A stretch of 64,000 nt of DNA from CATQHD01 sp965202675 (GTDB taxonomy: Bacteria; Actinomycetota; Acidimicrobiia; Spongiisociales; Spongiisociaceae): positions 186,001-250,000 of the forward strand of contig OZ241842.1 of the NCBI GenBank assembly GCA_965202675.1. Reading direction: 5' to 3'. Shown piece after piece: positions 33,876 to 47,000 of this stretch. Below the pieces are notes generated by a model. That model searched no databases. It was not told where the DNA came from and saw only the letters and a list, made by a program, of their open reading frames with translations. A program made the translations under genes and the position numbers. Positions within the stretch are counted from its first letter, which is position 1; each line of letters opens with the position of its first letter.

Positions 33876-33980
33876 GGTATTATTCCAGGTTCTTTCAATA
33901 TTTAAAAGATTCTCGACTGGAGCCCTCGACGGCTGCTTGCCGGATGACGCCGCCGGCTCCTTTATCCGACGACCCTCTTT

Positions 33981-34526
33981 AAATCACGGAATGACAAAAA
34001 AACCCGCCGGATCCGCCCACAAGGGTATTGACCTTGTCGCACCGATGCCGGATAATGTAGAAGCTGCAAGCACCTCCGGTCGGCTGGCGCCGCAGACCGA
34101 GACAGGGATCATCTTCCGAACGCGACCCTCCGGGTACTGACCGACCGCGTCCGGATATGCAGGTGGTGGCGGCGGGGGCTGGGCCCGGCGTAGCCGGGGG
34201 CGGTGCGCCGGATTTTCGCGTTCTTGCCGGGGGTGCTTGGGCGGGGGATAGGGGCTTGATCGGTGGGTTCGCTGGGGGGTTGGGGTTTGTGGGGTGGCTT
34301 GCGGCGGCGCTTCGTTGGGTTGCGTTTTGATCGGTGGGTTCGCAGGAGGTTCGGGCTTGCAGGGTTGGTGCCTTCTTCTGGGAGGACGACCGGGTATAGG
34401 AGGATCGGACCGGGGTGCCTTGGCCGTTTCGTCGGTGGGCGCGGTGCCCTGCCGCTCCGTGTTCGTCGGGCAGAAACCGTCCGACGGTTGCTTGAGCCGG
34501 GACACTTTCCGGCTCCCTATCCGCGC
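33981..34526 (+). repeat. Dispersed repeat family, copy 3
   Basis: Starts AAATCACGGAATGAC, carries the promoter, the conserved body to GGGTACTGA, a G-rich region with a T tract and CGCGTTCTTGCC, and the tail CTGCCGCTCC...CGGCTCCCTATCCGCGC. The hairpin has become CCCGGCGTAGCCGGGG, so the sequence changed while pairing was kept. Compared with copy 2 the body differs at 10 positions with no indel. The distal part holds two GATCGGTGGGTTCGC repeats. Confidence 0.8.
34028..34056 (+). promoter_or_regulatory. Promoter in dispersed repeat copy 3
   Basis: TTGACC at 34028-34033, 17-bp spacer, GATAAT at 34051-34056. Confidence 0.55.
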
Positions 34527-34671
34527 GTACGCTTGGGTCCCGGTTTTGCGACAAGGTGTCAGCTCTGTCGGTTGTCCGGGGGGGGGGGGTTAATGACAAG
34601 GTGTCGGCTCCTTTTCGAGAAAGGGGATAAAAGCCCAGGTCAGATAGTTATTTCTTGCTGTTGGTTTTGTC

Positions 34672-34700
34672 TTGACAACCAGGAGCGTTGCTGTTATCAT
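34672..34700 (+). promoter_or_regulatory. Promoter of the giant surface-protein gene
   Basis: Consensus TTGACA at 34672-34677, a 17-bp spacer, and TATCAT at 34695-34700. This is the best sigma70-type site in the window. The transcript would start near 34707 and carry an untranslated or leader region of almost 300 nt before the ATG at 35000. Confidence 0.65.
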
Positions 34701-34796
34701 TTCCACTAGGCGGTTTGAGTTCCACTAGATGGGTCAAATTGCTTCGGAACAGAGGTAATTCTCGGCGCGTGGCGGAGTTGCGGGAGATTGGTCGCG

Positions 34797-35003
34797 ATGG
34801 AAGGGTCCAAGGGTTTTCCGGCCCGTTCGGACAGAGCGTCAGAATCTAGGGGAGAAGTGTCAGGATCGGTGCACCCGGGGCTTGATTGGCGATGTCAAAC
34901 TATGAATAGCTTCGGCGGAGGCGGACAGGCGCGATGGTTGCGGATGCCCCGACCCCTCCGCGCGGGTCTGCCGGAGTCCGCAGGCATGGGGTGTTCTGCA
35001 TGA
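34797..35003 (+). CDS. Possible leader ORF upstream of the giant gene
   Basis: A 68-codon frame from the ATG at 34797 (preceded by GCGGGAG) to a TGA that overlaps the giant gene ATG as ATGA at 35000-35003. The predicted peptide has no known domain (starts MEGSKGFPARSDRASES). If translated it could couple initiation of the very long downstream gene. The evidence is positional only. Confidence 0.3.
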   Translation: MEGSKGFPARSDRASESRGEVSGSVHPGLDWRCQTMNSFGGGGQARWLRMPRPLRAGLPESAGMGCSA

Positions 35004-38000
35004 TCAAGTCGTTTGGCCGCCGCTTGCGGTTCACGGCGGGGACGGCGGGGGTCATCGCCTTTCTTATGGTCGCCTCCGCGGCGGCTCAGTCCGAGGTGCT
35101 CGACACCATCGTCTCTTCGTCGTCCGCTACCACCGCCGCGCCTGATTCCACGACCGCCCCGACCGCAGCGACTACCACCACCCTCCCCGCCGAGGACGCG
35201 ACTCCGCCCGACCCCGCGGATCAGACCGACCCCGCGGATCAGAACGAGCAGGGTCAGAGTGGGGTGCAGCCGGGGAGCGGGGGTGATGAGCAGCAGGGCG
35301 GTGACGGCGGCGACGGTCAGGGTGATGGAGAGGACGGCCAGGACGACAGCAGTGATAGGCAGAGCGGGGTGCAGCCGGGGGGCGGGGGTGATGAGCAGAG
35401 CGGCGGGACCGGCCCCGCGGATCAGAACGAGCAGGGTCAGGGCGGGGTGCAGCCGGGGGGCGGGGGTGATGAGCAGCAGGGCGGTGACGGCGGTGAGGGT
35501 CAGGGTGATAACGGCGGGAACGAGCCCGGCGCCGGCGGACAAGGACAAGAAGAGGACGAGGGCGAAGAGGAATCGATCCCCGCTTCCATTGCTCTGAGCG
35601 TGGACACCGATCCGGAAGCCGAGGGCGCCCAGACCGAGGTCGACGAAGGCCGGGCGGCGTTGGTGACCGTATTCGCCGCCTTCCCGGACGGGGCGCAGGC
35701 CCTGGAGATCGACACGGTGGTAACGGTGTCGGTCGGCGGTCAGGGCGGGAACGGCCAAGCCGAGGTAGAGGACTTCAATCCGGTCGACGACTTCGATGTA
35801 ACCATCCACGCCGGCCAGACCTTCGGCGCGGCTGATTTCACCATCGAGGTCATTGACGACCTGGTTGTAGAAGGCGACGAGACGGTCGAGGTAACCGGAG
35901 TTGCCCACGCGTCCGGGATCACCGACATCACCGCCGCGACCCTCACCATCATCGACAACGACTCCGACGAAGAAGAAACCGCACCGCCGCCGGCCCCGCC
36001 CCCCGGCGACCGTCTCGTATCGGGCAACTCGGGCAACCAGGACCCCGCCGTCGCCGTGGGTCTGAGCGTGGACTCTCAGTCCGATGCGGGGAATCAGGAC
36101 TACGTGGACGAGGGCGATACCAGGACGGTAACGGTAACGGCGGCGCTGCCGGACGGGCAGGCCGCTTTGTCTACAGCGGCCGCCTTCACGGTCACGATCG
36201 CGGCGGACACGGCCGAGAACGCCGACTTCACGGCGCCCGCCTCGGTAGATGTAACGATCTCCGCCGGCCAGACCAGCGGCTCGGCCACCTTCAGCTTCAC
36301 GGCCGCTTCCGACACCGTTCTGGAAGGGCCGGAGACCGTTTCGCTGACCTCCTCCCTGAGCGGGTACACGGTCAGCCCGGCCGCCCTGACCATCCGGGAC
36401 GAAGACGCGCAGTTCCGCCTGACGGCCGGCTCGTCTTCGGTGGACGAGGACGCCGGCGCCTCCCCGGTTGTTCTGACGGTTTCCTTCCCCAACGCCGCAA
36501 GCTCGGAGCTGGGCGCGGAGACGCTGGTGTCGGTGGCCGCAACCGGGGACGGAGCGGCGGCGGGAACCGACTTCGAGAGCATCGACGACTTCACGGTGGC
36601 GGTGGCGGCGAATGCGGTCAGCGGGTCGAAGTCGATAACCATCACCCCCACCGACGATGTCATCCACGAGGCTTCCACCGAGAAGGTGAAGTTCACCGGG
36701 ACGCTGTTCGGGCGCACCGCCGAAACCGCGGTAACCATCACCGACAACGACGCCGCCCCCACCGTCATCGACCTCAAGGTAGACACCAGCGCCGCCGCCG
36801 GGGAGCAGACCTCCCTCGCCGAGAACACGGGGGCATCCGTGGTGATCGTTGCCGCCGAGTTCGCCTCCGGGACCGCAGTGGAAACCGACACCGCCCTGAC
36901 CCTGCGGATGTCGTCGCTGAACACCTCCGATTTCACCCTGACCATTCCCAAGAACCGGGTTCGGGGAACCACGCTCGTGGGGGTAACCCCCGTCGACAAC
37001 AACCTGGCGGGCGAAGCGCCCAAGACCGTTACCGTATCCCTGCAGGGGACCTCCTCCTACACGGTCAACCAGGGCGAGTTCACCATTGAGGACGACGAGG
37101 AAGCGGTGGTCTACCTGCGTCCTATATCGTGCCGAACTTCCCAAGGCTTCGACAACCTCAACGAGGGCGACTCCAACATCTGCGTCGGGATAACCGGATC
37201 CCTGCCCGCAGGCTCGGTCGCCGTCCGGCCGTTTACGGTCAGCGGACTGACCTTCGGCGGCACCGCCGACTCGGGGACCGATTACACCGCGCTCTTCACA
37301 GTCAATAATGATCAATCGGTTCGCAATGAGATAAGGTTCGAAGCGAACCGCCAAAGCGCTTCCCTTTCGGCCATGATGATCATCACGGTGCATGACGACA
37401 GCGCGGCCGACGAAGGGGTCGAGACAATCGTCATAGGAGGCAGCGCCGACGGGGGGTTCAAGGTGCGCCCCTTCGCGTTTCGCATCCGCGACAACGACCA
37501 CTCGGCCAATCGAATCAACCTGATGGTGGACGCGTCCACCGCCGGCGGCTTCCAGACCAGCGTAGAGGAAGGCGCCGCCGCCCAGACGGTTGCGGTAACC
37601 GCCGCCTATGCGAACGGGGCCTCCCGCAGCTCCGCCGCCGCGGTTACCGTGTCGGTGGCGGGGGCCGGAGGCGCCTACGGCGCCGAAGCGGCGGACTTCA
37701 CCGCGGTGGACAACTTCACCGTTACCATCCCCGCCGGCGCCTCCAGCGGGTCCGCCTCCTTCTCCCTCACCACCGTTTCCGACGATTTACTCGAAGGCGA
37801 CGAGGATCTGGCCGTGTCCGGGACCGCCTCCGGTTTCACCGTCAACGGGGCGGTGGTGACCATCGACGACGACGAGACCGTCCCCACCGTCGACCTGAGC
37901 GTGGATGCGCAGCCCGCCGGCGGGGATCAGACCTATGTGGATGAGGGAAGCGTCCGGACGGCAACGGTCAGAGCCGCCGTGCCGCATGGGGCGGCCGCGC

Positions 38001-41000
38001 TCGCATCGGCGGCGACCTTCACGGTTTCCATCGCGGCCGGCACGGCCGAGGCCGCCGATTTCACCGCCCCCGCCTCGGTGGATGTAACCATCCCCGCCAA
38101 CCAGCGCAGCGGTACGGCCACTTTCAGCTTCAGCGCCGCCGCCGACACGGCCCTCGAAGGGCCGGAAACGGTGACCCTGACCTCTTCATTGAGCGGCTAC
38201 ACGGTCAACCCCGCCGCCCTTACCATCCGCGACCAGGACTCCCGGTTCCGGTTGGGGCTCAGCAAGACCTCGGTGGGGGAGGGTGACGAGCCCGCTTCCA
38301 TCACGCTGGCCGTCGAGTTTCCGCACGCCCGCAGCTCCGAGCTGACTGCGGAGACGCAGGTGTCGGTGACCGTAACCGGGGACGGGGCGGCGGCGGGAAC
38401 CGATTTCGACGCCATCGACGACTTCACGGTGCCGGTGGCGGCCGGCGCCCTGCGGGGTTCCAAGACGGTTACCCTCACCCCCATCGACGACGCCGTTCAC
38501 GAGCCGGGCGCGGAACGGGCCAGGTTCACCGCCTCGGTGTTCGGGCAGTCGGGGAGCGCCGCGGTAACCATCACCGACAACGACGCCGCCCCCGCCGTTA
38601 TCGACCTCGCGGTCGACACCAGCGCCGACCCCGGCCTGCAGACCTCCATTTCCGAAAACGCCGGCCGGACCACGGTTACCGTTACCGCCGAGTTCGCCTC
38701 CGGGACCGCGGTCGACTCCGACACCAGCCTGAGCTTGGAAACGGCCGGGATTACGGCCTTGCCCCGATTGCTTCCCAACCCGAACGACTACAGGATCAGG
38801 GGAAGTTGGAACATTGCCTTGACCATCCCCAAGAACCAGGTACGGGGGACGGCCACTTTCGTGATAGAGCCCTTCAACGATCCTCTTATAGAAGGGCCGG
38901 AGAGTCTGCAGGTTCAGCTGCGGGGGACATCCACATACACGGTCAACCCGGCGGCTTTAACCATCGAGGACGACGAGCAGGCGATCATCAACCTGGCGGC
39001 CCGGGCGGTCAGATGCCAACCCTCCGACAACCGGCCCAATTCCAACAACCTGGGTGAAGCAGACGGAAAGGTATGCTACGAGATAACCGGCGCCCCGCCC
39101 GCCGGCAAGCACCCGAGCAGGCCGGTGACGGTGCGGGATCTGAACTTCACCGGCGGCGCCGCCTCGTCAGGGACCGACTTCACCGCCTCTTTCCCTGTTT
39201 CCGGCCGCAACAACATCACGCTCAGCAACGTCGACCCCTACCCGGTTACCGCGGCCCGGGTCGACATTACGGCGGTGGACGACCCCATAACGGGCGAGGG
39301 CGCCGAGACGATAGTTATAAAGGGAAGGGCCGACGGTTACACCGTTCGTTCCGTCGCCATTCTGCTCATCGACAACGACGGAGCCCCCAACGATTTCAAC
39401 CTGTGGGTGGACGCCGACAGCACGCTCGACGGCTATCAGCCCAGCGTCGGGGAGGGGGTAAGCAACCAGACGATCACGGTAACCGCAACCAATGCGTTCG
39501 GCAGATTCCTCACCTCGCCCACCCCGATCACCATTTCGGTGGCCGCGGCCGGGGGAACCCGCGGCGCCGAGTCCAACGATTTCACCCCGGTAACCGACTT
39601 CACCCTCAACTTCCCGGCGAGAATGTCCTTCCATTCGCAAACCTTCAGCCTGACCACCGCCGACGACGAGCGGGTGGAGGGGGACGAGGACCTGTCCGTG
39701 TCCGGAACCGCCTCCGGTTTCACCGTCAACGGTGCGGTGTTGACCATCGACGACGATGACGCCCCTCCCGCCGTCGCCCTGAGCGTGGACGCCGACGACG
39801 CCGCCGAAGGAGAGCAGTCGAGCGCGGGCGAGGGGTCGTCCGCCCAGACGGCGCGGGTCACGGCCTCGGTGCCGGACGGCAAGACCTTCGAATCCGATCT
39901 GACGATCACGGTGTCGGTGGACGGCAACGGAGGGGAAGGGGAGGCGGAGCCGGCCGACTTCGCCCCGGTCGAGGATTTCACGCTGACCATCGCAGCCGGG
40001 CAGAGCAGCGGTTCGGCCACTTTCAGCCTGGATCCCGCCGAGGACGACTACGTAGAAGGAGCGGAGGACATCACCGTTTCCGGTGTGGCCGACCTGGCCG
40101 GGGTGAACGTAACCGCCGCCTCGGTGGAGATCGCCGACAACGACGCCGCTCCGTCGTCGGTTGTCTTGAGCATCGATCTCGACGGTGACGAGATGGGGGA
40201 TCAGGATGAGATCGGGGAGGGGGACGCGGCGGTTTCGGTGGAGGTGAGGGCCGAGCTGCCGTCGGGTTCCAATACCTTCGAGTCGGCCACCACCGTTTCG
40301 GTGACGGTGTCGGGCGAGGGAACCGCCGGCAAAGCCGAGCCGTCCGATTTCTCAACCGACAAGACCAATAACACGTTCGATTTGACCATTCCCGGCGGCG
40401 GGCGGTCGGCGTCGGGGACCTTCACCCTGACCATTGCCGACGACGAGGTGATCGACGTCACCCCGGAGACCATCACCGTGTCCGGCTCGACCGACCGCTC
40501 CGGCCTGACAGTTGACGCCGATACCATCACCATCGACTCCGACAACGACTCCGGCCCCACCTCGATCGGGTTGGCAGTGGACATGGACAGCTCCACCGTC
40601 GCGCAGGATTCCGGCGTAGACGAGGGCGATGTCACGACGGTGAAGGTGACGGCCGCCTTCCTCTCCGGCGCCAAGCTGTTGGAGACCGACACCGTTGTGT
40701 CGGTGCGGTTGACCGCCGACGGGGCGGCCACCGCGGAGGCGAACGACTTCTCCACCGACCAGACCGGCGACGCGTTCGATGTAACCATCCCCGGCGGCGC
40801 CGATTCCGGGTCGGCCGTCTTCACCCTGACCGCCGCCGACGACAACCTGGCCGGCGAGGGCGCAGAGACCGTAATAGTGTCCGGAACCACCCGCGCCGCC
40901 GGAGTCGGCACCGTCTACCAGGCCTCCTTTACCATTGCCGACGCCGATCTGCTCTCGGTCGTTCTGGAGGCGGATGTGGACTCCGGCTCGGGAGGCAGGC

Positions 41001-44000
41001 AGCTGGACGTACGCGAGGGCGGCGGCCCGTATGCGGGGGCGCTGGTCCGGGCTCGGATAATGCCGCCCCCGGAGCCGGACGATCCGACTGTGTTGTTCGA
41101 GTCCGACGCCACCTTTGCCGTGCGGTTGACCGCCGACGGGGCGGCCACCGCGGAGGCGAACGACTTCTCCACCGACCAGGCCGGCGACGCCTTCGACATA
41201 ACCATTCCGGCGGGCCAGACCTACCGCGACGGAACCTTCACTTTGACGGTGGCCGACGACGCCGTGTACGAGGGAGCGGAAACGATCTGGGTTACCGGGT
41301 CGGCTTCCGTCCCCGGCGTAACGATCGTCGACCGCGCCACCAGCTCGTTCATCAACATCATCGACAACGAGGCCCGGCCCGTCATCAGCCTGACCGTTGA
41401 CACCGACCTCGAGGTCTTCGGCGACCAGGACTACCTGCCCGAAGGGATAAGCAACCGCAAGGTGAAGGTAACCGCCTCGATTCCGGAGGGATCGGCGGTG
41501 AGGGAATCCGACACCGAGATCACCCTGGCAGGGGAGACCGGCACCGCCGGCGCCGGGGATGATTTCAGCATCGCCGCCTGGGGTGACGACGGCTCGCTTC
41601 AGCTCGATCTGCCCAGAGGGTCGAACCGCGTTTCGGGCTACCTGTCGCTGACCACAGTCGAGGACAGCGAAGCGGCGGAAGGCAACGAGACCTTCAAGAT
41701 CGGCGGAACCGCGGCGGGCTACACCATCAACCCCGCCGCGGTAACCATCGACGACAACGACAACCCCACCACAATATATGTGCGGGTGGATCTCGACCCC
41801 GACGAGGACGGAAACCAGAAAACGGCGGCGGAGGGAACGACCAAGACGGCGGCGGTTACCGCGTCCCTTCCCAGCGGCTCATCGGCCCTGTCCGCCTCCC
41901 GGGCCGTTAGGGTTTCTCTGCAGGGAACGGGCGGGCCCGGAAGGGCGGAAGCCTCCGATTTCGCCGCCGTCACCCCGTTCGATGTAACAATCGCGAACGG
42001 TGCGGTGAGCGGATCGGGAAGCTTCAACCTGCAGATCAGCGATGACAGCGTTGCGGATGTATTGCCCGAGCTGTTGGCCGTGAACGGTTCTCTGTCCGGG
42101 TTCACGGTGCGCAACGACTTCATCGTCATCGATCAGGACAACGACTCCTTCCCCGCCGTAAACCTGAGCGTGGATACGGACAGCGAGACTTCCGCCAACC
42201 AGAACACCCTGGCCGAGGGCGCAGACGCCTCTGTAACGGTCTCCGCCTCACTCAACGGCTCGGCCGCCCTGGAAGAGGACATGGAGCTGACGGTTGCGGT
42301 GAAAGGGGCGGGGGGGACCGGCGAGGCGGAGGCCGACGATTTCGACGCGGTTGCCGATTTTACGTTGAACATCTCGAAAACCAACCGCACCGGGTCGGCC
42401 GTATTCAATCTGAGCGGCACCGATGACAACGTGGCGGGCGAGGGAACCGAGAAGATATCTGTAACCGGAACCGCCCCCTATTCGGGGGTAACGGTGAACG
42501 GCGCCGAGATCCGGCTCACCGACGGGGACCAATCCCCCGCGGTCATCGCCCTGTCGGTGGACGCCGACGACGAGACGACCGGCGTGCAGTCATCGGTGAC
42601 CGAAGGGGCGGCCGCCGCCGACGCCCGGGTGACCGCCTCCTTCCCGGACGGCTCGGCGGTGTTGACCTCCAGCACCACGGTGCGCGTCTCGGTGGCGGCC
42701 GCCGCTGGTACGGAGGCGGCCGACTTCACGGCGGTCAACAGCTTCGATGTGGTCATCCCGGCCGGTCAGAGCAGCGGGTCTGCCGTCTTCAGCCTGGCAA
42801 CCGCCGACGACGACTACGCGGAGGGGCCGGAGACGATCACGGTGTCGGGCGCCGCGTCCGGGTTCACGGTCAACAGCGGGTCGGTGACCATCGACGACGA
42901 CGACGCCGCTCCGACCGCCGTCACCCTGAGCGTGGATGCGGACACCGCCGTCGGGGGGGTGCAGTCGAGCGCAGGGGAGGCGTCGGCCGCCAAGACGGCG
43001 CGGGTAACCGCCGCGCTGCCGGGCAGCAAGACCTTCGAGTCCAAGACGGTGATAACGGTGTCCGTGGACGGCAACGGAGGGGCGGGCGAGGCGGAGGCGG
43101 CCGACTTCACGGCGGTAACCGATTTCAAGATAGAGATCGCGGCCGGACAGAGCAGCGGTTCGGCCGACTTCAGCCTGGACCCGGTCGAGGACGACTACGC
43201 CGAAGGAGCGGAGGACATCACCATTTCCGGAGTGTCCGACCGGGCCGGGGTGACCGTAACCTCCGTCTCGGTGGAGATAACCGACAACGACGCCGCTCCG
43301 TCTTCGGTTGCCTTGAGCGTCGACCTCGACCGCAACGAGGAGGGGGATCAGGACACGATCGGGGAGGGGGACGCGGCGGTTGCGGTTGCGGTGACGGCCG
43401 AGCTGCCGTCGGGTTCCAAGACCTTCGAGTCGGCCACGACCGTTTCGGTGACGGTGTCGGGCGAGGGAACCGCCGGCAAGGCCGAACCGTCCGATTTCAC
43501 CACGGACAAGACCAACAACACGTTCGATCTGACCATTCCCGCCGGCGGGCGGACGGCGTCGGGGACCTTCACCCTGACGGTAACCGACGACGACGTGGTG
43601 GATGTCGTATCGGAGACGATCACCGTGTCCGGCTCGACCGACCGCTCCGGCCTGACAGTTGACGCCGATTCCATCACCATCGACTCCGACAACGACACCG
43701 GCCCCACCACCATCAGTCTGGGGGTGGACACCTCCGCCGACGCGGGAACGCAGACGGCGGTTACCGAACGGTCGTCCGCGTATCCGATCACGGTGTCGGC
43801 TTCGTTCCCGGACGGTTCCAAGACCTACGAGGCCGAAACGGCTATAACCCTCTCGGCGGCCGGGGTAACGGCCGCATCCGGCGATTTCGGGTTGGCCGCC
43901 GCCGGCGCCACAGATCCCTCCTTGGTGTTGACCATCCCGTCGACGCGGTTGAGCGTTGCCGACAGCGGCAGTTTCCTGCTCACCGCCGCCGACGACAATG

Positions 44001-47000
44001 TGGTGGAGTCGTCGGAAACCCTGACCATCGGCGGCGCCGCGTCCGGGTTCACGGTCAACGGGGTGACGGTGACCATCAACGACAACGACTCCGCCCCCAC
44101 CGCCATCGACCTGAGCGTCGACGTGGATTCCGAAACCACAGGAGACCAGACCGGGGCAGCCGAAGGGAGCTCGGCGGCGACCGTAACGGTAAAGGCAGCG
44201 TTGAGCGGGTCGACGGTGTTGACCACCGACACGGTGGTGAAGGTGTCGGTAACGGGGGAGGGAACGACGGGCAAGGCGGCGGCGGCCGATTTCACCGCGG
44301 TACCCAAGTTCGACATCACCATATCGGCGGGCCAATCCTCCGGCGCCGGGACCTTCACCCTGACCCTGACCGACGACAACCTCGTCGAAGGCAGCGAGGC
44401 GCTGACCGTATCCGGGACCACCACCGCAGCCGGTTTCACCGCGGTGAACAGCGCCTCGATAACGATCACCGACAACGACACCCCCCCGACCGGGATAACC
44501 CTGACCCTGAACCCGACTAGCGTGAGCGAGGGCAGCGGGGCCACGATGGTGGACGTAACGGCCTCCTTCCCGAACGGATCGCCGGTTTTGAAAACCGCAA
44601 CCTCGGTGTCGGTGTCGGTGTCGGTGTCGGCCGGCGCCGCCTCTTCCGCCGATTTCACCGCGGTGCCCTCGTTCACGGTAACCATTGCGGCGGGGTCGTC
44701 CAGCGGGATGGGGACCTTCACCTTCACCCCCGCCGACGACGCCGTGGCGGAGGGGACGGAGACGGTTGCCGTGTCCGGATCGGCGGCCGGTTTCACCATT
44801 GCCGGCGCGTCGTTGTCCATCGCCGACAACGACGCCGCCCCCACCGCCATCGACCTGACCGTCGACGTGGATTCCGAGACCACAGGAAACCAGGCCGCCG
44901 TCGGCGAGGAGAGCGGCAACACAACCGTGTCGGTCAAAGCCGCCTTCCCGTCCGGTTCCGCCCCCCTTGCCTCCGCCACCGCGGTAACGGTGAAGCTGGT
45001 CGGCGAGCCGGCTCATCCGGAAGAATCAACGGATGTCCTTGATCTGCCGGTCGGGTTGGCCAAGGGCAAGATTGTGTACACCACCGGGTACGACTACTCC
45101 ACCGACAAGACCAACGACACCTTCACCATAACCATCCCGGCCGGCCAGACCGAACACAGCGGCAATTTCACCCTGACCGTAGTCAACGACACCACGGTCG
45201 AAGGGCCGGAAACCTTCACGGTAACCGGAGAGGCAACCGGGTTTACCTTCAACTCCTCGCCGAAGATAACCATCACCGACAACGAGACCGCCAACATCAA
45301 CCTGTTCACCGCCGGCACCAACGGCTCTCCCTCGCCGTTCCTCAATGCGGCTCTCCTCAGGGAAGGAATACATACAGACACCACGGTCCCCGGCTACCAG
45401 GGCGTAGCCCCGGCCCATGTTCTCTTCTATCTGTATATGACCCTGAGCCGCCCGGCCGGACAAAACAACCTGAACATAAATGTAAAACCCTCCGGCACCG
45501 CGGATATCGGCGAATGGCACGATGACGGGTACTACGTTACTGCTTCCGGTGACTACGAGATCTATTGGAGTAGATATACTCCAAGCGGACGGTTCCGGTT
45601 CGCGCGAGGTCAAACGCGTTTCCACCCCGAGACCACTCTAAAAACCGAGGCCGAACTCGAATGGCAGCGTACTACTGTCCTGGCGCCGGTCCAATCCATC
45701 ATTGTTTATGACGATAACATAGCCGAAGGCAACGAGACCATCATTCTCACCGGCCACAGCGCTATCGGGGTCAGCAACTCCGTAACCCTCACCTTGATAG
45801 ACAACGACACGGCCCCCACCGTTATCAATCTGGCGGTGGATACGAACACCGCCACCAAGACCGTCAATGATACCTCGGTCATGGAGGGCGATTCCGCCGT
45901 AACGGTGAAGGTAACCGCCTCCTTCCCGGACGGGTCCGCGGTGCTGCCCCGCCCGACCGCGGTGGCGGTGTCGTTGATGGACAACACCGCCGGCGCCCGC
46001 GACTACCAGGCGGTCGACTCGTTCAATGTAACCATCCCCGCCCTGGCCTCCTCGGGTTCGGCCGAGTTCACCCTCACCCCGGTCGACGACCGGATCGTGG
46101 AAGGCTCCGAAACCCTGAACGTGGGCGGGACGCTGATGGGGTTCACGGTCAACCCGGCCATGATCACCATCAAGGACAACGAAACCTCTCTCACCCTCGG
46201 CGTGGACACCGACGCGGACCAGACCGGAGCGCAGACCTCGGTGGACGAAGGGGTGACCGACCAGACGGTTACGGTTACCGCCGCCTTCGACGCCGACTCG
46301 TCCGTGCTGACCGGGCCCACCGTTGCGGCGGTGTCGGTGGCGGGCGGAGGTTCCAATCCGGCTTCCGCCCCGGCCGACTACACCGCGGTGCCCGGTTTCA
46401 ACATCACCATCCCGGCCGGGAGCCTGTCCGCCTCCGCGACCTTCGACCTGACCACCGCCTCCGACACCGTGGCCGCGGAAGGATCGGAGACCCTGGCAGT
46501 GTCCGGAACGCTGGCCGGCCACACCTTCACCGACGCGTCGGTGTCCATCGCCGACGGCACGGCCGCCCCCTCCGGTCTGGTGTTCACGGTGGACGCGGAC
46601 ACCTCCCGAAACGGGGCGCAGACCTCGGTGGACGAGGGGGTTTCCAACCGCACGGTGGAGGTAACCGCCTCCTTCCCGTCCGGTTCGAACGTCTTGGCCG
46701 GCGACCTGACCATACCGGTAACGGTCGGGGCGGGAACCGCCGAGGCCGGCGACTACTCGGTAACCGGCGGCTCCTTCAACCTGACCATCGACGCCGGCGA
46801 GACCGTATCCGATACGAAGACCTTCACCCTCACCACGACGGACGACAGCGTTACGGGAGAATCCGATGCCTTGTCCGTGGGCGGGTCGGCTTCCCTGGCC
46901 GGTCTGACCTTCAGCGGATCGACTCCGCTGACGATCGGCGACTCCGACGCCCCGACGGTCGATCTGTCCGTGGACGCCGACAGCGGTACCCAGGGCGCCC

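Noticed and set aside
28510..34600. The IS-dense zone considered as a composite transposon or integron
   Set aside because: The two insertion sequences belong to different families, have separate target duplications and carry no passenger gene; no attC or integrase is visible.
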